Source: Lawsonibacter sp.
Lineage (GTDB): Bacteria; Bacillota; Clostridia; Oscillospirales; Oscillospiraceae
Direction: 5' to 3'
DNA: 6,229 bases
Assembly: GCA_022798855.1 (NCBI GenBank)
Contig: JAAWNI010000132.1
Coordinates: 1-6,229 of the forward strand
The notes beneath the pieces are model-generated. The model ran no database searches and was not told the DNA's origin. It was given only the letters and a program-made list of their open reading frames with translations. The first letter of the stretch is position 1; the number at the start of each line of letters is the position of its first letter. Shown here piece after piece: positions 1-5,012 of the stretch. Both the position numbers and the translations under genes were made by a program.

Positions 1-79
1 GGGATTCGAACCCCCGCACGGTTTTACCCGCCTACTCCCTTAGCAGGGGAGCCCCTTATAGCCACTTGGGTACTTCTGC
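1..79 (-). tRNA. tRNA-Ser(GCU), 3' end cut by window edge
   Basis: Read on the minus strand, the gene starts at 79 with acceptor strand GCAGAAG followed by T8 A9. The anticodon stem-loop is CTCCC-CTGCTAA-GGGAG, giving anticodon GCU (plus-strand agc at 42-44), which reads AGC/AGU serine codons. A long variable arm follows, as expected for a class II tRNA, and then GGGGG-TTCGAAT-CCC of the T arm. The window begins inside the 3' strand of the T stem, so the last two T-stem bases, the 3' acceptor strand and the discriminator are not visible. It lies about 50 bp downstream of tRNA-Ser(UGA) with no promoter that I can see between them, so both are probably co-transcribed. Confidence 0.93.
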
Positions 80-127
80 ATGGCTGCAAGTAAAAAACCA
101 GCTATTACATTTTGTGGAGAAAAGAAG

Positions 128-214
128 TGGCGGAGAGAGTGGGATTCGAACCCACGGCTCTTGCGAGTCACTGGTTTTCAAGACCAGCTCCTTAAACCAC
201 TCGGACATCTCTCC
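128..214 (-). tRNA. tRNA-Ser(UGA), complete, CCA encoded
   Basis: On the minus strand the acceptor GGAGAGA (214-208) pairs with TCTCTCC (138-132), followed by discriminator G at 131 and a genome-encoded CCA at 130-128. The anticodon stem-loop is CTGGT-CTTGAAA-ACCAG with anticodon UGA (plus-strand tca at 178-180), which reads UCN serine codons. The long variable arm and GTGGG-TTCGAAT-CCCAC T arm fit class II tRNA-Ser. It is the first gene of a two-tRNA serine unit; a near-consensus promoter lies immediately upstream at 244-272. Confidence 0.97.
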
Positions 215-243
215 AGATCGTCCTCCAATCAGAGACGGTTGTT

Positions 244-272
244 ATCTTACCATCCAAAGACCGATTTGTCAA
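244..272 (-). promoter_or_regulatory. Sigma-A promoter of the tRNA-Ser pair
   Basis: On the minus strand a perfect -35 hexamer TTGACA (272-267) is separated by 17 bp from a -10 TAAGAT (249-244). A TGG just before the -10 provides an extended -10 element. Transcription would begin near 237, leaving a leader of about 23 nt before the first tRNA at 214. This accounts for most of the 215-331 spacer between the tRNAs and bofA. Confidence 0.8.
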
Positions 273-303
273 GGGCTAAGGGGCAAAAATATCGTCCGAT
301 TTG

Positions 304-328
304 AAAAAACGAGGGATCGAGGATACCC
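304..328 (-). terminator. Intrinsic terminator after bofA
   Basis: Just past the bofA stop codon the minus strand reads GGG-T-ATC, a three-base loop, then GAT-CCC: a 6-bp stem with one bulged T. After TCG comes a run of six T (309-304). The stem is short and bulged, but the U-tract and the position between bofA and a separate tRNA promoter support a Rho-independent terminator. Confidence 0.6.
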
Positions 329-331
329 TGT

Positions 332-598
332 CTAGCGCAGGACCCACTGGAGCATCAGGAGCAGGCCGAAGCCGGGGGCGCCCAGCGCGCCCAGGATCAG
401 GGCGTTGACCAGGTTGACCCCCAGCTTGATACCCACGAAGCCGCCCACCTGTGAGAACAGGGCCAGGACGGCCAGCCCCACAGAGGAGCGCAGCGCCAGC
501 TGGAGCAGCCGGGCCACCGGGCGGCGCAGCAGGAGCAGCGCGGCGCACAGCAGCAGTCCGGCCAGACACCAGGCCATGTATCCGGGCATCGGGTTCAT
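332..598 (-). CDS. bofA: BofA family inhibitor of pro-sigma-K processing
   Basis: The 88-residue protein matches BofA in length (about 87 residues in Bacillus subtilis) and architecture. It has a hydrophobic segment at about 6-25, a second at about 30-52, and the conserved C-terminal stretch beginning GVNLVNALILG, then LGAPGFG and a hydrophobic tail. In B. subtilis BofA sits in the mother-cell-derived outer forespore membrane, where with SpoIVFA it restrains the intramembrane protease SpoIVFB until engulfment signals release sigma-K. The start ATG overlaps the yaaL stop as ATGA (595-598), and GGAGG (610-606) lies 7 nt upstream, so translation is probably coupled. The neighbouring YaaL homologue repeats the B. 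subtilis gene order and strengthens the call. The family assignment is from recognised motifs; the role in this organism is inferred. Confidence 0.9.
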   Translation of the reverse strand: MNPMPGYMAWCLAGLLLCAALLLLRRPVARLLQLALRSSVGLAVLALFSQVGGFVGIKLGVNLVNALILGALGAPGFGLLLMLQWVLR

Positions 599-834
599 GG
601 GGCTTCCTCCAGCTCTTTGACCCGGCGCAGCAGGTAATTATACCGGGCCTGGAGGGAATTGATCTCAAAGACATAGGACTCGATCAGATCGGCGTCGCTG
701 GCGGTGTTGAAGCCGCCGTAGGCCTGATTGATGAGGGTGCGGGTGTGGGTCAGGGAGTTCATCAGCTCCCGGCGTTCCTCCTCCTGGGCGCGGCCGCCCC
801 GGCGGAGGGTGGGTTTTCGGACAGATTGCGCCAT
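595..834 (-). CDS. yaaL: YaaL-like small protein (DUF2508 family)
   Basis: This 79-residue soluble protein has a basic N-terminus (KPTLRRGGR at 7-15), a helical Glu/Arg-rich middle, and the motif DADLIESYVFEINSLQARYNYLLRRVKE near its C-terminus, abbreviated here as DADLIESYVFE...YNYLLRR. This resembles the DUF2508 proteins typified by B. subtilis YaaL, encoded just before bofA. No biochemical function is established for the family. The ATG at 834 is preceded by a strong AAAGGAGG (850-843) with 8-nt spacing. The gene overlaps bofA by 4 nt and forms a two-gene operon with it. In B. subtilis recR precedes yaaL; here an SLH-protein gene with its own terminator does, so yaaL appears to be the first gene of its own unit. 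Confidence 0.85.
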   Translation of the reverse strand: MAQSVRKPTLRRGGRAQEEERRELMNSLTHTRTLINQAYGGFNTASDADLIESYVFEINSLQARYNYLLRRVKELEEAP

Positions 835-878
835 ATTATGGACCTCCTTTGATCGCTTGTTTGGCCTTCTCTACCACT

Positions 879-906
879 ATTCTATGGATAGTCTGGACAA
901 ATATTC
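879..906 (-). promoter_or_regulatory. Candidate sigma-E-type sporulation promoter of yaaL-bofA
   Basis: On the minus strand GAATATT (906-900) fits the sigma-E -35 pattern (K M ATATT), and 13 bp downstream CATAGAAT (886-879) resembles the sigma-E -10 CATACAnT; CATAGAATA also fits the looser sigma-K -10 CATAnnnTA. A start near 872 would give a leader of about 38 nt, ending in the strong yaaL ribosome binding site. No sigma-A pair with proper spacing is seen here. Mother-cell expression would suit bofA, which is sigma-E dependent in B. subtilis. The -10 has one mismatch to the core consensus and no expression data are available. Confidence 0.55.
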
Positions 907-930
907 CAGCGGCTAAACCGGAGGTTGGGG

Positions 931-967
931 AAAAACAGCGCCCAGTGGCTGACAAACCACCGGGCGC
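931..967 (-). terminator. Strong intrinsic terminator of the SLH-protein gene
   Basis: On the minus strand an 11-bp stem GCGCCCGGTGG (967-957) pairs with CCACTGGGCGC (948-938) across an 8-nt loop, and UGUUUUU follows (937-931). One pair is A-C on the plus strand but G-U in the minus-strand RNA, so the structure works best for minus-strand transcription. It separates the SLH gene, ending at 1008, from the promoter of yaaL-bofA. Confidence 0.9.
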
Positions 968-1007
968 TTTGGGGCATATTCATAGGAGCGGCCGGACCTC
1001 AGGCCGG

Positions 1008-2174
1008 TCAGCGGTAAAGGCTCAGGTTCAGCTCGTAGGCGTACAGCACAGAAGCCAGCTCCGCCCGGGTGACAGAATCACCGGGGCGCAGAACGCCCCC
1101 ATCGCTGGAGATCAACTTGTGGGTGATGGCCCAGCGTAGGCTGTCCGCCGCCCAGGGTGAAACCTGGTCAAAGTCGGAGAAGAGGGACAGGTCGGCACTG
1201 ATCCGCATGTTGGAGCCGGTATACTGGGCGTACCGGTGGAGGATGGTGAGCATCTGCTCCCAGGACAGGGGGTCGTTGGGGGCGAAGAGGTAGGTGGTAT
1301 ATCCGGCGATCATCCCCTCCTGCCTGCACCAGGACACCGCCTGGTAGAACCACTCGGAGGGGGATACGTCAAAGAACTGGGCCGCCGGGGCCTGCTGACA
1401 GCCCCCCATGGTCCAGAGGACCTGGGCCAGCTGGGCCCGGGTGATGGGCTGGCCAGGGAGAAAGCGGCCGTCGTCCGCGCCGGAAAAATAGCCCTGCTCC
1501 AGCGCGTGCTCCACCGCGTCATAGTACCAATCGGAGGGGGAGATGTCGGTGGGCATCAGGACGCTGCCGCAGAGTTGGAGGTAATAGGTCTGCGTGGCGC
1601 CTGAATCTCCACAATGTATCTGTATCATGCACAAAGGAAACTGCTTGGCATCGGCGCTCTGCTCCAGGTCCAGGGCGTGGGGGCCCTCCGCCGTTCGGTC
1701 CTGGACGGCCTGGGCGCTGCGGGCCAGGAGGCAGTCGGAGGAGAGGATGTAGGTCTGCCCGCCGGTCAGCAGGGGCGGCCCCTCCGCCGGCTGTCCGGCC
1801 AGCCGCTCCTGGGCGTCCATCACGTCCCACACTGGGGCGCTGTCGTCCACAAGCAGCTCATAGGTGCCGTCGCCGTTGATATCGGTGAGGTAGTCCACCG
1901 TCACCCACACGCCCTCTCCGTCAGCCTGGATAAAAAAACTGGCGTCCTGGGTGGCCCGGTTGACCTTGCAGGGGTATTGGCGGGTCTGGTCCAGCTGGAA
2001 CCGGCCGTCTTCCCGCCGGTACAGGGCGACGGAGAGCTCCCGCTCCACCACGTCCATTCCCGAAGCGTCGATGCGGAACTCGGCCGTCCCCGCCGGGGCG
2101 GCCAGGCTGGTGGAAGCGGCGGCCGTCAAAGCGGCGGCCAGCAGCACGGCCAGAAGGCGTTTCAAGTGTTTCAT
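1008..2174 (-). CDS. Exported S-layer homology (SLH) domain protein
   Basis: The 388-residue product begins with a classic signal peptide: MKHLKR, a hydrophobic core to about residue 24, and an Ala-rich cleavage site near SLA-AP. Residues about 30-205 form a domain I do not recognise. It contains DINGDGTYE at 98-106, spaced like an EF-hand/dockerin-type calcium loop (D98, N100, D102, G103, E106). Three SLH repeats follow at about 210-258, 268-318 and 333-381, each with the aromatic W-Y/F-A motif and a TRAQLAQVL/TRAELASVL-like end. The second is the most divergent, with SWEQMLTIL. SLH domains anchor proteins non-covalently to secondary cell-wall polymer, so this is probably a surface protein of unknown specific role. 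I chose the ATG at 2174 over an in-frame GTG at 2192 because AAAGGAG (2188-2182) lies 7 nt before the ATG and the GTG would sit upstream of that site. It is monocistronic, with its own promoter and terminator. Confidence 0.88.
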   Translation of the reverse strand: MKHLKRLLAVLLAAALTAAASTSLAAPAGTAEFRIDASGMDVVERELSVALYRREDGRFQLDQTRQYPCKVNRATQDASFFIQADGEGVWVTVDYLTDINGDGTYELLVDDSAPVWDVMDAQERLAGQPAEGPPLLTGGQTYILSSDCLLARSAQAVQDRTAEGPHALDLEQSADAKQFPLCMIQIHCGDSGATQTYYLQLCGSVLMPTDISPSDWYYDAVEHALEQGYFSGADDGRFLPGQPITRAQLAQVLWTMGGCQQAPAAQFFDVSPSEWFYQAVSWCRQEGMIAGYTTYLFAPNDPLSWEQMLTILHRYAQYTGSNMRISADLSLFSDFDQVSPWAADSLRWAITHKLISSDGGVLRPGDSVTRAELASVLYAYELNLSLYR

Positions 2175-2216
2175 AGAGGGGCTCCTTTCCACGGAAGGGG
2201 CGATTTGGCAAGCTTC

Positions 2217-2245
2217 ATTATACCCAATTTATAGTGTCCTGGCAA
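2217..2245 (-). promoter_or_regulatory. Near-consensus sigma-A promoter of the SLH-protein gene
   Basis: On the minus strand TTGCCA (2245-2240) and a perfect TATAAT (2222-2217) are separated by exactly 17 bp. Transcription would start near 2210, giving a leader of about 36 nt that includes the AAAGGAG site at 2188-2182. The strength of the promoter suggests constitutive, high expression. The promoter begins about 43 bp past the stop codon of the preceding lipoprotein gene, so the SLH gene is transcribed independently of it. Confidence 0.88.
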
Positions 2246-2287
2246 GGGCTGTAACACAATGGTAAGATTCCACTTCCTGGAATACCC

Positions 2288-3451
2288 CTACCCGCAGGCG
2301 GGCAGGCCCCCCTCCTCCCAGGCATAGCCCAGCTCCGCCAGCTGGGCATCGGTGTACAGGGCCGGCCCCTCCGGGTGCTCCGCCGACAGGTCCAGATGCC
2401 GCCAGCCCTCCTGGGTCTGGACCACGTTCCAGAAGCGGGGCTCCCCCTCCAGCTCCCCGCCGGCCGCTTGGCAGGGCAGCTCCATCAGCTGGCACAGGGC
2501 GGCGTAGGCCAGGGCCAGCCCCTCGCTGTCGGCCGCTCCGGCGTGGAACAGGTCATAGGCGGTGTTTCCGCCCTGGGGGTCGAAGCCACGCCCCTCCATC
2601 AGCGCCCGGGCGGCGGCCAGGGCCGGGGGCTCCGCCGGGGAGAGGAGCTCCGGCAGGCGGGCCAGCTCCTCCAGCGCCTGGGCCAGCTCCCTGTGCCGCT
2701 CCTCCAGCTGGGAAGGCTCCAGGGGGTAGGTGAGCAAGATCTCCACAATGCGCTGGCGGCCGCTGTTTGGATATATGGACACGGCCACCTCCGGCATGCC
2801 CAGGGCGAAGGAGGGGGCGTCGTAGTAGGCCTGGCGGACCAGCTCCCGGATGAAGCCCTCATCCTCCTCAAAGTAGCTGATGCGCAGGGCCCGCTCCGGG
2901 GCGAAGGTGGTCAGGGCGGTCCGCAGCTCACCGCGGATGGCGGCCGCTCCGGTGGCCTGGACGATGGTGGCCACCTGCTCCCGGGTGCGGCGGTAGGTGA
3001 TGTCCAACTTGGCTTCGAAGTAGGTGACCACCGGGTCCACGGTGTATTTGATAAACTCCACGCAGTAGGCCCCCAGGGGGTCCTCCTGGACCACCTCCAG
3101 GCAGGCGTCCGACAAAAAGGCCTCCACCTGCTCGGCCCCGGTGTACAGCCGGACGACGCCCTCCTCCACGCCGCCGTTGATAAAGTAGATCAGGGCGTTC
3201 ACCAGCTCCTGGTAGCTGTCCGCCCGGAGGATGGAGGGGTCCCCCTCGGTGGCGGGGACAGCGCTGTGGGGGGTGACGGAGGTGTAATCCCGCTCCAGCA
3301 GGGTGGAGCAGCCGGTGAGAAGGAGGGCTGCGGCTGTCAAAATGGCCAGAAGGCGGGCTCCCCTGTAGGGGCGGCCTTTGGCCGCCCGGCCTGGGCCGGC
3401 AGGGGTATGCGGCGGGCGGCCAAAGGCCGCCCCTACATTGTCAGCAATCAA
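2288..3451 (-). CDS. Lipoprotein with degenerate transglutaminase-like domain and repeat-encoded N-terminal extension
   Basis: With the start chosen here the protein has 387 residues. Residues 5-30 are encoded by a palindromic DNA repeat and are rich in Pro, Gly and Arg. A hydrophobic segment and lipobox LLTGC follow, with Cys48 as the predicted lipidated residue. Residues about 60-270 are a helical domain I do not recognise. Residues about 295-360 resemble a transglutaminase/protease core: DSEGLALAYAAL, then LPC, RFWN and HLDLS. The usual catalytic Cys is Ser309 and the usual His of HAWN is Arg339, while the Asp is kept (Asp354), so it is probably not an active enzyme. The start is the TTG at 3451-3449. 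It overlaps the LUD stop as TTGA, has GAGGAG (3465-3460) 8 nt upstream, and no ATG, GTG or TTG occurs between it and the hydrophobic segment. An internal TTG there would leave only about ten residues and no basic residue before the lipobox. Translation is probably coupled to the LUD gene. Confidence 0.75.
   Translation of the reverse strand: MIADNVGAAFGRPPHTPAGPGRAAKGRPYRGARLLAILTAAALLLTGCSTLLERDYTSVTPHSAVPATEGDPSILRADSYQELVNALIYFINGGVEEGVVRLYTGAEQVEAFLSDACLEVVQEDPLGAYCVEFIKYTVDPVVTYFEAKLDITYRRTREQVATIVQATGAAAIRGELRTALTTFAPERALRISYFEEDEGFIRELVRQAYYDAPSFALGMPEVAVSIYPNSGRQRIVEILLTYPLEPSQLEERHRELAQALEELARLPELLSPAEPPALAAARALMEGRGFDPQGGNTAYDLFHAGAADSEGLALAYAALCQLMELPCQAAGGELEGEPRFWNVVQTQEGWRHLDLSAEHPEGPALYTDAQLAELGYAWEEGGLPACG
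3364..3437. repeat. 74-bp TGTAGGG palindromic element, inside the lipoprotein gene
   Basis: A perfect 25-bp inverted repeat, 3364-3388 against 3413-3437, flanks a 24-bp centre. Each arm starts at its outer end with TGTAGGG and is itself nearly palindromic (GGCGGCC-TTT-GGCCGCC), so either one long or two short hairpins can form. The element lies entirely within the lipoprotein reading frame, between the TTG start and the signal-peptide hydrophobic core, and contains no stop in that frame. It resembles REP/MITE-type intergenic repeats that I associate with Oscillospiraceae genomes. No transposase is present. No clear target-site duplication is visible at its edges. Confidence 0.88.
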
Positions 3452-4038
3452 TACCCCAGCTCCTCGTCGATGAGGATGACCTCCATGGCATCGGTGCTCT
3501 TGGGTTTTTCCCACAGCACCACCAGGCCCCGGCAGATGCGCTGGGGGCTCTTGCAGTCGTAGCACTTGTCCCCCTTGGCGGCGCAGGGCGTCTGGACCCC
3601 GATGCGCTGGGCGTTTTTGGGGCTGGCGATGTTCCGGGCCCGCCACAGGGCGGCGTCGTAGTCCGGGGCGATCTTGTTCTTCCCCACCACGAAATAGACC
3701 CGCTTGTGGCCGAAGAGGGTGGAAGCCACCCGGTTGCCGGTGCCGTCGATGTTGATCAGCTCACCGGTTTCGGCCAGGCCGTTGACTGAGGTGATGTACA
3801 CGTCCGCCACAGCGGCCCGCTCCAAGCCGGCCTTGTCCCAGTGCCAGACGGCGTCGTTGTGGGCGGCCAGGCGGGGGTACAGCCCCATCTCCTGCACCGT
3901 CATGGAGCCGCCGAAGCCCACGCTGGCCCCGTCGATCTGGCTGTCCAGATAGGCGGACGCCTCCTCCTTTGTGGCGAAAAACCTGGGGGTGAACCCCCGC
4001 TGCTCCAGATTTTGGGTCAGTTTTGTCCAGTCTGTCAT
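3448..4038 (-). CDS. LUD domain protein (LutC/YkgG-like lactate utilization protein)
   Basis: The 196-residue protein has the hallmarks of the LUD family (DUF162): VGFGGSMTVQEMGL at 40-53, VNGLAETGELINIDGTG at 85-101, and VYFVVGKNKI at 114-123. The C-terminus has a Cys cluster, Cys152, 159, 162 and 169 (PCAAKGDKC-YDCKSPQRIC), typical of many short clostridial members. Family members include LutC, part of the LutABC iron-sulfur L-lactate oxidation complex of B. subtilis. This gene stands alone with no lutA or lutB visible, so a lactate role is only a family label. The ATG at 4038 has AAAGGAG (4053-4047) 8 nt upstream. An in-frame TTG at 4056 is rejected because it lies upstream of that site. 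The stop overlaps the start of the lipoprotein gene by 4 nt, so the two form an operon. Confidence 0.88.
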   Translation of the reverse strand: MTDWTKLTQNLEQRGFTPRFFATKEEASAYLDSQIDGASVGFGGSMTVQEMGLYPRLAAHNDAVWHWDKAGLERAAVADVYITSVNGLAETGELINIDGTGNRVASTLFGHKRVYFVVGKNKIAPDYDAALWRARNIASPKNAQRIGVQTPCAAKGDKCYDCKSPQRICRGLVVLWEKPKSTDAMEVILIDEELGY

Positions 4039-4064
4039 GATAAGCGCTCCTTTCAATAATTGCT

Positions 4065-4095
4065 ATTGTATTACGGCGTGTCCAACGGCCACGCC
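4065..4095 (-). promoter_or_regulatory. Possible promoter/operator region of the LUD-lipoprotein operon
   Basis: The 79-bp gap between yitT and the LUD gene holds a -10-like TACAAT (4070-4065 on the minus strand) about 20 nt before the predicted end of the leader. There is no convincing -35 at 17 bp. Where the -35 should be lies an inverted repeat, GGCGTG (4075-4080) and CACGCC (4090-4095), around a 9-bp centre. It could be an operator or the stem of a weak hairpin after yitT; no U-tract follows it. Confidence 0.3.
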
Positions 4096-4117
4096 CCGCA
4101 AATGAGCTGTTTTCTGC

Positions 4118-4990
4118 CTAGATATCGTCCTTCTGATACCTTCTAAAGCCCTGGCCCAGCACCTCGTGGGCGTCGCAGACGATCAGGAAGGCATCCGGGT
4201 CCATCTGATGGACCAGGGCTTTCAGCGGAACGATCTGCCGCTGCTTGAAGGCGCACATCAGGACCAGCTTGTTCTGGCCGGTGAAGCTGCCCTCCCCGTA
4301 GAGGAAGGTGGCCCCCCGCTCCAGCTGCCGGTCGATCTCCGCCGCCATGGGCCGGGGGTTGGAGGTGACGATATAGGCCACCTTGGACTGGTCCAGGCCG
4401 TAAAGCACCTTGTCCATCACCAGGGTGGAGATGTAGAGGGCCACAATGCCGTACAGGGCGGTGTTCAGGGTGCGGAAGGCGGCGGCCACCATCAAAATGA
4501 CGGCCAGATCCACCGCCATCAGCAGCTTGCCCATGGGGAGCCACCGCAGTTTCAGCTTGAGCAGCCGGGCGATGAGGTCGGTGCCGCCGGTCGTGGCCCC
4601 CTGGAGGAACACGATGCCCAGAGACAGCCCCATCAGCACCCCGCCGAAAATGCAGGCCATCAGCGGCTCGTCCATGGGGGGCCAGTCGTAGAGGCAGAAC
4701 AGGTCGGTGAAGACGGAGGAGAGGAACATGGCGTATAGGGAGGAGATCAGCGTCCCGCCCCCCAGGAGCTTCCAGCCCAGGAGGAACAGGGGGACGTTGA
4801 GCACGATGACGCTGACGCCCACAGGGGCGGCTGGGATGAAGTGGTGGATGATCTGGGCCACGCCGGTAATGCCGCCGAAGGCGATGCCGCTGGGGGCGTA
4901 ACACCAGGCGAAGCTGAGGGCGTATATGATACAGCCCAGCAGCATCCACAGATAGATGCGCAGCAGCCGGAAGAGGTTGGATTTGGTCAT
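4118..4990 (-). CDS. YitT family membrane protein
   Basis: The 290-residue protein has an N-terminal membrane region of about five to six helices (roughly 10-30, 58-75, 80-100, 108-130, 153-173, 176-192). It carries family signatures such as PSGIAFGGITGVAQI at 33-47 and QGATTGGTDLIARLL at 130-144. A soluble C-terminal DUF2179 domain follows from about residue 203 (SKVAYIVTSNP, GSFTGQNKLVLMC, and a DPDAFLIVCDAHEVLGQGF ending). This DUF161 plus DUF2179 arrangement and the length are standard for the YitT/YvjA family. Its transport or signalling function is not established. I chose the ATG at 4990 because AGGAGG (5000-4995) lies just upstream and the protein then starts directly before the first helix. 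A longer open frame to 5113 only translates the adjacent palindromic repeat. Confidence 0.92.
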   Translation of the reverse strand: MTKSNLFRLLRIYLWMLLGCIIYALSFAWCYAPSGIAFGGITGVAQIIHHFIPAAPVGVSVIVLNVPLFLLGWKLLGGGTLISSLYAMFLSSVFTDLFCLYDWPPMDEPLMACIFGGVLMGLSLGIVFLQGATTGGTDLIARLLKLKLRWLPMGKLLMAVDLAVILMVAAAFRTLNTALYGIVALYISTLVMDKVLYGLDQSKVAYIVTSNPRPMAAEIDRQLERGATFLYGEGSFTGQNKLVLMCAFKQRQIVPLKALVHQMDPDAFLIVCDAHEVLGQGFRRYQKDDI

Positions 4991-5012
4991 AGGCCCTCCT
5001 GATGTTTCGTGG

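Noticed and set aside
66..335. Plus-strand open frames over the tRNA genes
   Set aside because: They are translations of antisense tRNA sequence (the GESGIRTHGS-like string is a well-known spurious product of tRNA-Ser genes).
2175..2192. Upstream GTG start for the SLH protein
   Set aside because: It would start upstream of the AAAGGAG site, which is ideally spaced for the ATG at 2174 that also begins a standard signal peptide.
2267..2283. Hairpin ATTCCA/TGGAAT after the lipoprotein gene as a terminator
   Set aside because: The stem is only 6 bp, AT-rich and not followed by a U-tract, so I cannot support termination here.
2375..3562. 395-codon plus-strand open frame
   Set aside because: It lies opposite the lipoprotein gene, has repetitive Gly/Gln/Leu-rich composition, and no recognisable domain. 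GC-rich third positions of the real gene create such antisense frames.
1008..4038. Possible defence or secretion system made of the SLH protein, lipoprotein and LUD protein
   Set aside because: No nuclease, ATPase, NTP-binding, sensor or secretion motif is visible, and the SLH gene has its own promoter and terminator; the clustering gives no evidence of a joint system.
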